Shown piece by piece: positions 34,133-46,414 of a stretch of 64,000 nt of DNA; position 1 is the stretch's first letter; every line of letters begins with the position of its first letter. The DNA lies in NCBI GenBank assembly GCA_014904985.1, contig MU128953.1, forward strand, positions 237,316 to 301,315, given 5' to 3'. The stretch comes from Hydnum rufescens UP504. Taxonomy: Eukaryota > Basidiomycota > Agaricomycetes > Cantharellales > Hydnaceae. The notes under the pieces were generated by a model that made no database searches, was not told the origin of the DNA, and saw only the letters and a list, made by a program, of their open reading frames with translations. Made by a program: the position numbers and the translations under genes.

Positions 34133-34756
34133 AATGCACTTCAAGGGATTCAAAACCCTTAAATTCTCATCATTTTCAAGAATAGAAGCGACAATTTCGT
34201 GATTTATCGAGTGCTAGTGAATACACATAGAAGGTGGAAGCACCACTGGGAGCACTACTCGGTCATGGGCTGTAGTGGCCAAGGCGGTGAGGGTTGATCT
34301 CTGAGCTCCGAGGCTTGGTGTGAGCAAACAACCCACCCACCGAACCATGACTAATGGTGAAAGTGCCAACACCACTGAACAATCCTGGCTCAGATTCTTT
34401 GCTGTAAGCTGGTGTGACCGCACGTTTTCCGTTCCCTGAGGCAGCCCCATGGGGCATTTGGCTTCACCTTCTTTTACTCTGCTCTCTGCCCCCACATGCA
34501 CTCGCGTTTTCAACCCAGTGCTTCGGTGGGTGTTTGAAGGAGAGTATTTGGCCGCATATGCATGCCCATGCTGTTTTTGGCAGTGTTCAGTCAAGGTGAA
34601 GGGTGAAGAGGCATAGGGGGGTTAGCACACACAAGAAAAAGAGTGCAAAGATATGTGTAGAAGGTACCTTTCATGTCCATTCAGGGGTGTATATGAACCC
34701 TTCTCCAGCCTCGTGGCATGATCACAAGCACAGTAGGCGTATGAGAAAGCTGCCCT
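34133..34756. other. Intergenic, no recognised gene
   Basis: Open frames on both strands around 34214-34600 overlap each other and show no motif. Confidence 0.35.
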
Positions 34757-34960
34757 ATTGACACCTTAGGCAGCCCTACTTCCATACCTAGTTAGGTACT
34801 GTTTTCCTGGTAGAATAGGGTACCTAATAGGCTCATTTTGCCGTGGCCCCACGTACTCTACGAGCCTAGCATGGGCCCACGGAACCTCATACAATTTTAG
34901 GCTCCATGGGCCCATGCTGGAAATTTCTTAGGACATGGGGCCATGAAACCCCCCCTTGGC
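34757..34960. repeat. Diverged relict of foldback element 1
   Basis: GACACCTTAGGCAGCCCTAC and the following GGTACTGTTTTCCTGGTAGA match the inner arm of element 1 (19980-20100) with many substitutions. The terminal GAACGAA words and TATGGGC ends are absent. Confidence 0.6.
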
Positions 34961-35228
34961 CATAGTGCTGCTGCACTCTGAGTTTTCCACAAGTCCACCA
35001 CATCGGCGATCCCGGATTTCTTTATTGCCACACACACTTTTTTTTGTTTTCCAAGTTCACCACTCTAGTCTGCTACAGGGCTTTTTGCTGTCAACTGCTG
35101 GCACTATATATACCATATTCACCTCTACATTACAGCACAGATAAGAATGAAAATTTACAATGAATTTACAAAAAAGAAAACATCATGCGTGTCCGGCACC
35201 CACAGGTACCGGGCGTACAATCTAATGG

Positions 35229-35345
35229 GCAAGGGAAGGGGAATGGCCCTAGGACTCCATGCACACAACACACTGTGTGCATGGGCCCTTGTTTGCCTGC
35301 TAGTCATAATTTTGTGCCGGTACTTCACAAGTACCGGCCGTCGGG
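35229..35345. repeat. 115-bp repeat, copy 1
   Basis: GGAATGGCCCTAGGACTCCA through CCGGTACTTCACAAGTACCG is nearly identical to 63887-64000. It contains two small palindromes (ATGCACACA/TGTGTGCAT and CCGGTACTT/AAGTACCGG). Confidence 0.85.
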
Positions 35346-35486
35346 GCTTTGACCACTCGCGAAGACCGAGAAGCGAGAAGACGATGAGTAATCGTCGTCG
35401 TCGTCATCGTTTGAGGCGCGGGAGGGGGGCTGGACCAGGGTGCAGTAGTCTGTAATAAAGAGTCAGATCAGTAAAACACTCATGTA

Positions 35487-36637
35487 GCGCGAAAGGGGAG
35501 CTTCAAGCTACCCTTCCGCGCAAAGGCAACGAATAATATACTTACCTGATCACCACACCCCGGTGATGCTGGGGCGTGGTGGCACGGCCGAATTCGGCTC
35601 ACGGTCGAGGACGGAGTTGTTGGCGAACAACGACGGAACCGTCGCTGTCGCCGATATTGCGCGAGGGGAGCGAGGAGGGTGTATTGTTGTGCGTGCGGTC
35701 AATAACGACGTCCCTATTATAAAATACGTCGATTTATTAGTAAAAAAATAAAGGAGTACATAAAGGGCAGCTTATAGCTGCCCTTCGAGCGAAAAGGTCG
35801 ACTTACCTGATCACCACACCCCAGCGACACTGGGGCGTGGTGGCACAGCCGAATTCGGCTCACGGTCGGGGTCGCGGAATACGGGGTGGTTGGCGAACAA
35901 CGACGGAGCCGTCGCTGTCGCCGATATTGTGCGAGGAGGACGAGGGGGGTGTACCGTTGCGTGTGCGATCAATAACGACATCCCTATTATAAAATACGTT
36001 GATTTATTAGTAAAGAAATAAAGGAGTACGAAAAGGGCAGCTTATAGCTGCCCTTTTGCACGAGAGCGAAGGCTGACTTACCTTATCACCACACCCCAGC
36101 ATTGCTGGGGTGTGGTGTGCTCCTTAGTGGACCTCGGGCCACTGTGCCCTGCATTCCTAGTTGGGGCGAGGTCATAGGATGCGGGATTGGCAACAGCGAC
36201 AGCGATTACATCGTCGTCGCAATCGCCGTCGTCATCGTTATCTTTTGCAGTGTGTGTCGGCCATGGAGATAGTATCTACAGATGAAAACTAAACGTGCAT
36301 CAAAAGGGGTTATATGTATTAATACACGTACCTGCTCACCACATCCCAGTAAGGCTGGGGATGACTTAGTTGTGTTGGTCACGCGGGGTCATATCCAGAA
36401 TTGCGTGCAACGATGGCGATAGTGTCGTCATCGTCATCGTCCTCATCATTGTCCTCATCATCGTTTGACCTTCCTTCGGGGGCCGGGCCTGAGCGATGGT
36501 GAAAAGAATTCGAGATATTAGTAAATAATACAAGGAGTGCAAAAGGACTGGCTTGGACCAGCTCCTTTTGCACAAAAGCATAAATAAAAAAACCCTACCT
36601 TATCACCACACCCCAGCATCGTTGCTGGGGTGTGGTG
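35487..36637 (-). repeat. Second hairpin-module array, different stem sequences
   Basis: Same design as the 3.8-7.3 kb array but with other sequences. Hairpin 2 (CACCACACCCCAGC / GCTGGGGTGTGGTG) at 35552-35582, 35812-35843, 36088-36117, 36338-36364 and 36604-36637; hairpin 1 (AAAGGGCAGC / GCTGCCCTTT and variants) at 35487-35520, 35763-35786, 36030-36058 and 36537-36573. Minus-strand donor-like AGGTAAGT sits beside each hairpin 2. Exon-like parts at 35583-35760 and 35844-36025 are about 90% identical (GAATTCGGCTCACGGTCG), so whole modules of about 262 bp duplicated. The array starts beside a GCCGG..GTTGAG motif at 36680-36700. Confidence 0.85.
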
Positions 36638-37662
36638 CTCGCTTGCGTGGTTCCATAATTGGGTGTCAGATGAAGCCGCAACTCAACTCCGGCAAGTGCC
36701 GGGTTCAAAAAAGGCGCCCAACACTGAGCAGAACAGACACCACAGAACATTGTTGAAGTGTATATATGGATGAAAATGCATGATAGACATAGTAAATAAT
36801 TATTTGGTATATAGTATTGAAGAAAAGGCAAGAATGAGCAAGATCTAAACAAGGCAATGTATTATGACACTGAACAGGGGACTGGGCCGCCTGTATGGAT
36901 CAGAGTGCCCCCAAAATTGAATATTGGGCTCATATATATATGTGCTACATGGTAGATTCATAAAAATAAATGCCAGAGATGCCTAATAGTATAATTTCCT
37001 TATTTGGGTATGTGTATTTCCTCATTCTATCAGTCACCTCACAGTATTAGAGCCTAGGAATTGGGGATTGGAGTATGCCCACAAAATGGTATTTTTTTCA
37101 TAGTTTTTAATGGAAATGCTATGTCACGACAATCAGAGTAGCTGTTACCATCAGAATCAAGATTGTGCAGAACTCGTACTAGCTAAGGCGAGGTATGCCC
37201 CATGGCCGTCACTTTTTCTGGGGTGGGACCCCTGGGGGAGGGCGTTTCTTCGACTGCGATTTAGGGGGCATCAGCCCACTGATGATAGCCATGGATGGAT
37301 TTGAGGGAAATGGGGTGGCGGCCGGTGGGACTCGAAATTCACTCCGCTTCATTGCGGCTCTGTGTCCACCGGGGTAATCCGCAGTGCTCTGGGGGCCATT
37401 TACGGGGCTATGTGCATCTAAGCGAGTCCTCTTTGGGGGCCCTCGATCAGTTGGGGGGTTGCCTTCGGCCCTGGCTGGGGGTCGCTTGCCTTGGTCTGGG
37501 GTGCAAGCAAATGGGTGCGTTCTCCTTAGTCCTGACTGGTGGAGTCTTCAGTTTTGGGTGGGCTACACACCTGGGTCATGCAATGTCAGCCGGCCAGCGA
37601 CATAGGTGTAGCCACTGCGGTCTTTGTGCTTGTGGTTGCTGGTGGTGGGGGATCTCACGGAT
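36638..37662. other. AT-rich intergenic with module leader motif
   Basis: 36675-36705 holds the CAACTCAACTCCGGCAAGTG leader motif. The rest is AT-rich without a recognised gene. Confidence 0.4.
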
Positions 37663-40600
37663 TCACCGAGATTCGTTCTCTCTGACAAAGGGCCCATTAG
37701 GAAATGCTCTGCTTCTCAACAAGACCAATCCATGGAAATACACGGCTCGCTTACCGTTGGGGGACATGATCCCGGTGTTCGGATTAGGGGGCGTTTCAGA
37801 CCCCGTTCCGGTAAATTCCAGAGAGGATGTACCTCCAGAAGGCAGGCCGGCACTTTCGGTTGCAGGTGCATCCGTATCTGGAGCGCAGGGCGCGCCCATA
37901 TCAGAACACTCTCTCTGTTCGGAGTAGTCCCCAGAAATCTCTGTGGGGGCTGAATACGCGCTTGGGGCGTCTGCACTAGTATCATCCCATGGCATGGGCT
38001 GTGGAGGTCGTGGGGGGGTTCCCTTTGCACTCTGGTGCCACTCCTCGGGGCCAGCCGATGGCACGGAGCCGGTTGATACTTTCTGGAGCTCATGGGTTTG
38101 GCCCGCCGTTGCATTTGGAGAGTGGACCGCCGAGATCAAGGGCTCTGCAGGCCCATGGGTGTGATCTGGTGGGAGCCCCGTAGGTTCGGGGGGAGTGGTA
38201 TCCCCCGCATAACTAGAGCGCCGCCCTGGGGTTTGTTCCAGGGGAGTAACGGTCTCCGTTGGAGGAGGTTGCACTCGGCTCTTTTTTAATCGCCGTGGGG
38301 GTCGTTCCTCCCCGGTAGTCGCCGCGCTGTCTGCTCCCTTGCGCTTCCTTGTGCGCTGCGATGTACCTCTTTTACCTCCCCTCCTCGTTTTGACCTCCAT
38401 TTCTGCATCATCTGGTTCGGATTCTTCGACTCCTTCGGATGGTATTCCCACCGAGGCCGCTCCCGAAATGACATCGGCGATGGCTGCACTAACGTATTAG
38501 CTCTGCAAACAGCCTGATGGGTGAATTGGCTACCTTTCAGCTCTGGTTTGTCAAAGAAGACATCCAATAGCTCGGCTTTGACACCAGCAGAACCGCTCAT
38601 CATAATGTCGGTAGTGTTGATGGCGAGAAGTCGTATAAGTTTGACAACTTTTTCCTGGGGCTGTCTCCACACCCTTCCAACAATTTGTCGCATATCTTGC
38701 GCACTCCACGGCTGATCCTAATGTAGAGACCCGGCAGATGAGGCATTGGGCCGTTGGAAAGGCTGTGGGCTACACACCAGCAGTATCATATGACTAGCGC
38801 ATGCAATATTGTAGCCAGCCCCGACTACATTCGTGATTAGCAGAACAAAGCAATCTCGAGTGCCTGCTGCGTCCTTCCCCCTGCGAAAGTTACCGAGTAT
38901 TTTATCCCGCTTAGCTGTTGAAACGTTTCCGTTCATTATGGAAACAGGGATGTTGTGAACTTCAAGCGCCTAGGCACCGATGTCCTTGTTAGATACGACA
39001 CTATAGCGCATGGAGTGAACAAGGCACCCACAGATGATACGTATGAGCTAAGAGACTGAAATTCCTGCCAAATAACGACACGATCAGGTCCGCGTGGGTC
39101 TCTGTACCCAGGATTTGGGTGTTTGGGAAAGGTGGGCATGGCGCCATCATCCGTGAATACCGGTGTGGGTGTGTCATCCCCTGAAAGAATATGCTGCACC
39201 AAGTGGAGCAAAACATCCACTTTTGTGCTCTTTCGGCGATCGTAGTCGGCGCGGTCCACAAAAGGGGGGGGTGTGATGGTCTTTTCTCGCCTTTGAGGAC
39301 CTTCAGTATCTTGGCTTAGAGAGGATCCAGGTGTGCACTCGATTGTCGTGATCGCTCTTCGGTAATCGACATAAAAATTCTAAAAAACGAATGAGAATCG
39401 GGAGAAGTACTGTATGCGCGAGGACGCACTCTGCTGACAAATGCATATGGGGAATCGACGCGGCTGATCTCCGCTGAAATGTTACCCCCCGCTTGAAACA
39501 CTGGGCTGAGAACACGCACCTCTCTGTCTCTTTGCTGGAAATATTCCATAGAACGTCCATTTCTTCTTGCCTAAGTTTTATATACCCCATAACCTGGGTG
39601 TATGGTGGGAGGGCGTTGATGGGTAGTCCTTCGAAATTCAATGAGTCGGTAGTGCGGCGTATGATCAGGTCGCCGAATTGCTCTTTGACCATGAGTACTG
39701 CCGCCCTACTGGACTCAGCAACACCCTTCATCGCTATATCCACATCTTCGGCATGCTGCAGTAAAGCAGCTTTTTTTTCATCCTCGTCAAGTTCTTGAGG
39801 TAGCTGTCTTTTAGTTACTCGGCTAAGGTGGCGTTTCGCTCTGTTGCTGGATGCATCAAGCGCCCTGTATAGTTCCTGAAACCTCTCACAGCAGATGTTC
39901 CGAATTCCAAGAATGCAGCCGAGATGAACGAGGTCCAGGGGGCGCGTGTATAGTGGTGTTGCCGTAGCAATAAGGAATACGCAAGACCGGCGCTTGAAGT
40001 GCGACGCAATCCACGGCTGGGAGCGAAATTTGTGCCCCTCATCGATAAGAACAGTGAGCCATTCAATTGGGTACAGAGTGCGGTTGATGGTATCCTCAGA
40101 CAAATTCGGCTGCGTTTTAGGCACCTCCCAGGGATTCATGGCGCCATCAAAGGGAATGGTTGTTGTCTTCATGTCAGAAACCGCCGACTTCAAAGATAGA
40201 CTACCTCAGCTATGGAAAATCATCCAAAATATACCCGCTTACGTTGTGGCTGGCCACAATGATGATTCGCGATAGCTGGCCGTTTTTGTAGAACCGCGAT
40301 CGCCTGAATGGTCCACTCTCTTCCCAGAATTGCGCAGTGCTCTTCGATCCACCGCAATAGGTGAAAATGTCCCACGCGCCAGCTGCAAGCCAGGTCCTCA
40401 ACTCTGTGGTCCATTGGCCTACCAGTGCGTTCGGAACCAGTATCAGATGGGGCCTCTCCGGAAGAGCGCTTGAATGCCCCAAAAATGGCCGATCCCCTAC
40501 AGAGGGCGCGTTAAAACGCTAGAAGAGCGTTTAAGCGGATGAAATGCACGAACTGATAATGGGGGCAGGTGGCCGATTCTGTCGAGCCTCCTCCACTTGC

Positions 40601-42300
40601 TCTGAGGTGAAGGCGATGACGCCGATTCCCAGCCCAGTCTTTCCTACTCCCACCTCATCGGCAACTAGAACACCCTCGGTGCCATCTTTTGGACCCTCAG
40701 CCCAGTGGCGAGAGATTACCGAGCAGATTCCAGCAAGCTGGTGCCAGTGCAGCTTTTGTCGACTGAATTCCGCACCCGCGGGATCTGAGAGCCCGTGAGA
40801 TGAGAGAGGGGCGAATATCGCGGGCTCCGTAAAGGCTGTTGCTCCATTCAAATGCCTCCAGTGCTGCATGAGCTTCGAATCGGCGCAGCTAGACCATCCG
40901 AGCCTGCTGCGTAGTGCTTCCGGTGATGAGGCACGCCATTCGGAGACCCCGAGATCGCCCTCGAATGCAGTCTGAGCCAAGGCCTGTGAAGAAGGGTCTT
41001 GAGAAGATATGGGTGTGCTGTCGCCATGGAAATTTGATTCGGCATCCACTGTGGCGTGTAGTGAGGAGTACATCTCTTCAAATCTATGAGCCTCATCCTC
41101 TGTGCAGAGGTGTTCGATGTTTTGCGCTATCGCCCTGGAAAAGCCTGCAAAGACTTCTCAATTCATGTGCTCTGCAGGTTGTGCAGAAAATCACCTGTAC
41201 GCACGGTTGTGACCAGTACTGGGCAGCGGGACATTGGAGGAGTATTTTCCCAGAAGCTCCTGCGCCTCTGTTCTTCGGGTGTTAAGGGCCTCCAGAATGT
41301 GATCCTGACCCAACCACGTTGCATTTTCGATATGCCTCTGGACATCCTTCACGACGTCGAGAATTGCGTGTTTTGCTTCAGAAGACTTCCACCCCACATC
41401 GCTCTCAACTAGTGTTTGAATCGCTGTTTGGGTATTCGTGCTTTTGCATTAAAAAAACCGTCATCAAAACCAGCTAAGGCGAGTTCTACTCACAGCTCAT
41501 CTTGGCCTCGATTGATTTCTCGGCTTCTTCAAATTTCCGTACCGCCCGATTTTTCCTGCCACGAAGGCGGTTCCAGTAGGCCGCGAATAGTATCGATACC
41601 GCCCCATCGTAGCATGCTGGGTATGCCCTTCTACCCGCATCCATTCGAGAAAACGCCTCGGGACCTAGCAAAACCGTCACCAGTGCATCCTTGATCTCGA
41701 TCTTTTCTCTGTCCGATGCAGTAAATCCGGTTGTGAAAAGCTCTTCGTGGTACTGTGAAATTTGCCGAAGATTGACACCGCGACCAGTGAGCTCGGTGTC
41801 CAGTTCGCGGGAGAAATCCTTTCGCTGGAATATTTTGTGCACAACAGAATGGACTGCGCGCCTTCCTTTTGCGTAGACATCTTCGTTCTGCCTCTCAAAA
41901 TTCAGCCGAAGGTCCCGATCACGAATACTGCGGCCGTCCGAGCGCAGCTCCCCGAATCGATTGATGTACGAAACGACCTCTGCCTGTAGCGCCTTAGTTA
42001 TTCCTGGCAAGCGCGGTGAGTTTTCAAGAAAGGGATTCGTTGCATTGGGCACCTCAGCCACGGTGTAGTTCGCCCACTCGCACCACCGGGGATAACACCA
42101 TGGAAGGCGTGCTCCTGTCGGCCGGCCGTTCTCTTTGACATGGTAGAAGGCTGCAATAAATGTTCCCAGCTGATATATGGGCATGGTGGAGAATACTTGT
42201 TGGAGAATTTCGTTTGGCCCTGAACGGATGTATCCTTGGGTGCGGGTACAAATCCACGGCAGCCTCCTGAAGTGCTTTTTGATCACACCCCGTGGTGCGC
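37663..42300 (-). CDS. SNF2-family ATPase with novel N-terminal domain
   Basis: A large minus-strand gene of at least eight exons. The N-terminal part (42300-41170) is unrecognised: MPIYQLGTFIAAFYHVKENG, PNATNPFLENSPRLPGITKA, then a helical linker. The ATPase core follows: HWHQLAGICSVISRHW, VADEVGVGKTGLGIGVIAFT (Walker A), HLILVPNALVGQWTTELR, IEWLTVLIDEGHKFRSQPW (DEGH motif II), FLIATATPLYTRPLDLVHL (motif III), GDLIIRRTTDSLNFEG, FVLLITNVVGAGYNIACASH (motif V) and DQPWSAQDMRQIVGRVWRQP (motif VI). Introns such as 38771-38718 restore the frame exactly between motifs V and VI. A disordered basic/acidic C-terminus (GKRGTSQRTRKRKGADS) ends at 37663. All SNF2 motifs are kept, so it is probably active in remodelling or translocating on DNA. 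The start is not fixed. The N-terminal part could be a separate gene. Confidence 0.75.
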
Positions 42301-42368
42301 ACCAATTTTCACACTAACACCCCGCCCCTTGTTCGAATGAGGGGCGGAAAACATTGCACGACGACCAC

Positions 42369-43811
42369 CTAGGTCGAGGTGGGTGCAGCCCATTTCCTGC
42401 GTCGACTCTCAGCGCACAGTTTTTCCCAGTCCTCCTCCGGCGTGTCAAGGAATTCGCGGTTGCTCCTGAGCCTCTCCCGTGTCTCTTTGAGATCCCCCCC
42501 CGATATTATCCACTTTGCCTGTACCTCCTTTTGAATGAATGAAAACTCGTCCGCCATCTGCCGGAGTTCTGCTGCTACATATGGATCCAGCATCTCCCAG
42601 GGGATGATGGTATCTGCATCTTGTGCACAATGAAGGATGTAGGCATTCTCCTCAGGGGAGTCAAAAATTTGCGCAATCGCTTGGTTGAAATGCGGCATAT
42701 CACACCCCATGGATGAAGATGAGGTGACTGGTCCTGGACGCACGGAATCGCAATATGTTTCAGCCGGCTTTTCTCCAGCGTGAATTCCCTGTTTATCCAA
42801 CATATATATATACTCATATTAGTGCGCTTTGATTTGTGGAGATGCCGGCTTACCTTGCAGTCACCTTTGCTGAATTCGGTCTGTCTGCCCATGAGTGCTC
42901 GCATAAATGACCCCCGCTGGAGAGATGGAATCCCAACTGAAGCATACCTGGTTGCTATTTCCTCACTTGGAAATGCTGCAGCACGATCTGCAGTGGCGGA
43001 CAGGGGTGACACCGGATTCACTGATACTGCGTTTCCGGACTCTGGCTGGCCGCTATACCCCAATACAGAAACTTCAGGGCCTGTATTCTACCGAAATGAG
43101 TCCCTAGAGAGAGCACCTCACCTAACACCTCGCCTTTGAAGTTTTTCGCCCACATAGGGGTCCAGGGTCAGAAATGCGCGCATCACATCTTCCTGTCTCC
43201 CTTTGGCTCTTGGAGGCCGCACCACTCCATCAACAACCATGGAGTCGGCACCCCTGGCCCATTTGACTTGCGTAAAAAGTGGGGTATGTCATTTTGGATC
43301 ACACATACCGCTGACCCTGTCTGGATGTGAAGCCAACATCATTGCATTGGATGCACAGGGCGACCCAGGTACTCTCTTCAACTGCTCTGAGGTTGGGTTT
43401 GTAGCATTCCTGAACGAGTGAAAGAAAGACGGGGCCGTCGTCATCGCAAAGAACGACTCTGGCGTCTGTGATGTTGGCCGAGATGTGGCCACCGTTATTC
43501 TGAAGGGATATTAGATGGATTAAATCAATAATCCACTGCAAGATACAGCACCAAGATATCTGAGACGACTTTCGCTTTTGCTGGCAGCACAATTGATCGA
43601 TGGAGGTAAAAGCCCATTGACTCCCCCGGGCGAGGATCTGCGGACGACAATGTGAAGAGCTAGTATAGAGTACTCGTTAATTAGTGCGACGGGCGGTGTC
43701 GCCAAGGTACCGGTGAAAGCCCACTTGCCTCTGGAGAATGCATCCCACAAGTGTGCGGAACCAGATCTCCCGTGGAACACGTGAAGGCAAGGGGTACACA
43801 ATCTGAATCAT
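42369..43811 (-). CDS. Conserved-looking hypothetical protein, six exons
   Basis: I do not recognise it. ATG at 43811 (MIQIVYPLPSRVPREIW). Introns fit near 43708-43656, 43555-43504, 43313-43270, 43136-43071 and 42855-42796, each with GT..AG and correct phase. The exons read WAFTSIDQLCCQQKRKSS, NITDARVVLCDDDGPVFLSL, WVALCIQCNDVGF, KWARGADSMVVDGVVRPP, DVMRAFLTLDPYVGEKL, SLQRGSFMRALMGRQTEF and a helical acidic C-terminus (TRERLRSNREFLDTPEEDWE). The consistent splicing argues for a live gene. It lies 70 bp upstream of the SNF2 gene on the same strand, and the two may function together. Confidence 0.6.
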
Positions 43812-44273
43812 AGGCCCACTAAACTCTCTCCTGAGCATGTGGGGCGGGTCCTTGGTTTATACTAGTGTGTATGTACACATATGTAGGGACGCCGCGCGCT
43901 TTTCTACGCTGTAACCGATCTCGGTCTTTTCGTTTAAAGTGAGCTGGCTGCTGTGGAAGACACCCAACCCCCAACACTGCATCACCCAAAGGCGCTCACG
44001 GAAACCACGTAGCCTTCACAAAAACCGGACATCTTCCGGAGGGTATTAGAGGCGTAGGATGCTCCGGGGTCCCGCGGGCCTTGAAGCTCCTCTATCTATA
44101 TTCCTCCGTAAGCACTTCTTCCTTGTACACGCGTCTATCCATCACCTCAGTGGCCCCTGAAATGCATGGCACTAACCACGGAGAGGCAGTTTGGATCATA
44201 AATTGAAGTAAAGAGCCTCGTGGGTGTTTTGAATCCCCAGGGCCGTCGCTGCTGTTCTGTGCTCGTTTTTAAG
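43812..44273. other. Intergenic spacer
   Basis: Nothing recognised; it probably contains the promoter of the gene at 43811. Confidence 0.35.
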
Positions 44274-45169
44274 TCAAAAATCTGCTCCGCCCTCAACGGC
44301 ATCCAGTGCTACTGTGACCTCGATAAGTGCAGAGCACGCGATGTCAGTGAGCATGGAAAGGTCCGATAGCATGATACACCGCATCTGCTCTGCTGATTTG
44401 AGCACACCCCTGCCAATGTCTATTCCCCTCGCCTCGTCCAATCCATGGAGTGTCAATGGTGTGGTGCATCGCTTTGCTGCAGTGCCAAATACTAAGGAAA
44501 CACACGACTCGGGGGATATGAAGTCAGGAGTACTGCACCTTTTTCATCCAGTTGAGCGGCCATTCGAGTCAAATTCCTTTGGAAAGTACCAGAATCCCAT
44601 GCTTTGATGGCTGCTCCTATGGCTCCCAGTAATTTCACCGCCTCCTGCACTGAATCCCTCATAACACGCAGTGCGTTCTCCGCACAGTGAAGCGAGGCCT
44701 CCGGTGATGCTGTGTTTGGCTCTACAGTCCAAGGATACGGCTCTCCATCCCCGAGCTGTCGTGCATAACGGGATGTTCGAGAGCCAAGGTGGACAATGCG
44801 GGGGATTGACGAAGTTCAGTGGCATGAGAGAGACTAGACTTGATGCTGGCCAATTTACCTCAGGATCAGGGGGTTGATTCAGGAGATCACCCGCCCTCGA
44901 TAGCACATAGTTCATTACGACGACCTGATCTCTGTATTTGCATCCAAATGGGGCCAACGCTTGCAGCCCGTGGAATGCTTGCTCCTAAATTAGGGGGTTT
45001 AGCATCCGAAACCAGTGCAGCACTCATCACAGACCACCGATTGCTCCAGCGCATCTCGCCTAGCCCCTTCATCAGGAGTGCTCCGAAAGGAGAGAAGCGA
45101 TTCGAAGAGTCTAGCATGGGCAGTATCAAATTTTTCCACTGCCTCTTGCTCCGAAAAGCCGGCGTTCAT
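44274..45169 (-). CDS. Hypothetical helical protein, about four exons
   Basis: Unrecognised. ATG at 45169 (MNAGFSEQEAVEKF). Exon 1 continues DTAHARLFESLLSFRSTPDE and ARRDALEQSV; later exons read LQALAPFGCKYRDQVVVMNY, VLSRAGDLLNQPPDPE, then RVMRDSVQEAVKLLGAIGAA and IKAWDSGTFQRNLTRMAAQL, and finally HGLDEARGIDIGRGVLKSAE and MLTDIACSALIEVTVALDAV before the stop at 44274. Helical, no signal peptide or membrane segment seen. Exon joins near 45000 and 44760 are not certain. It is in line with the SNF2 block on the same strand. Confidence 0.5.
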
Positions 45170-46414
45170 TGGTGTGGGCGTCAGGGAATTGCAAGTGCGG
45201 ACGCTTGTGGGTGCGTCAGCTTTTGTCCTCGGGTTTAGTAGCACGAACGCATCTCGGGCTCACCGGAGGAGGCCGATCTACTGGAGAGTTGTCGAGATAA
45301 CTTGGGGAAAAATCGCAAGTGTTTTTTTATAGTAGGATGGGGCCACACCGGTGGTGTAGAGTTTTTGCTCTGAGTGCTCGGCATTCTCCACCGTGGTACT
45401 GCTGTGGTGGCTCTGTATATAGTACGACCCCCCTATAGCACAACAATCTGCCACTGCTTCACTGCGCTATATGTGGATTCCCCCCTATTACAGTAGCACC
45501 GGTAAAACGAAAATAGCTTCGGAGACACTGAAGGGCTAGAGGTTGATTTTCTCGCCCTTCGAAACCGGAGCTAGCCTCTGAACAGACTTGCTGATGGACA
45601 GCCACTAGATGTATAGTCGGACCTCGGTAGGGTAGAGAATTAGTTCCCCCGAGGTGTGCAGAATACTGCGCGCATGCAAAGTCTAACAATTTGTTGTGCC
45701 ACACCCTAGAAAAAGTTGTTCTCACCGATAGCAACCTGGTCGCACCGCCACGGGGGCATTGCTATCTACATCGGGCGCTAGACTGGGTGTCACGCTCAGA
45801 AGAACTGGGCACTGGGTGAGGTTCTGGGGCGATATACTACAGAAACCGGATTTTCAACCTACAAATTTATGAAGGCCATGAGCAGACATGCGAACGAACA
45901 AACCAAGAAGCGATTGGAGCCCCAATGTGAATTCCGGAAGCACTGTACGCTTCTCAGTCAGATCTGTTCCTGATTCCCGCCACTGGAGAGTGGCGCAGCA
46001 AAAAGACTCATGGGTGCAATAACACCTTTGTCGACTGGCACAGCAAGGAACAGGATTGGATTGTCATCTCCGGGAACTTCCTGGACACGGCATGAGGCCA
46101 CACCAGCAGCTAGCAAAAAATTTTCCATTGCTGGTGTCACAAATCTCCAAGTCACCCATTGCTGGGCTAACTCATACGACTACCAAGTCACAAAATATTT
46201 TCTTCGCTGGGCTTTGCGCGCATACAGTACAGCAGTCGTCTTCAAAAACGCATAAATAGTGCAATAAGACTAAACTGCGATGAACCGAAAAGAGGATATC
46301 TATCGTAAATTGTGTCATGGGGTAACGAAGAAAAAATACGCACTGTCCATCTGGCAAGCTGCTGGGGAATCGCACTAGGAGCACCCAGAACTCTACATAG
46401 TGGCTGCCGAGGAT
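45170..46414. other. Intergenic with one 80-bp inverted repeat
   Basis: Nothing else recognised. The inverted repeat is listed below. Confidence 0.4.
45505..45590. repeat. 80-bp inverted repeat, copy 3
   Basis: ACGAAAATAGCTTCGGAGAC and a decayed right arm GAAACCGGAGCTAGCC. Confidence 0.65.

Noticed and set aside
37295..37927. 210-codon plus-strand open frame
   Set aside because: Its 3' part is antisense to the disordered C-terminus of the SNF2 gene, and it has no recognisable motif.
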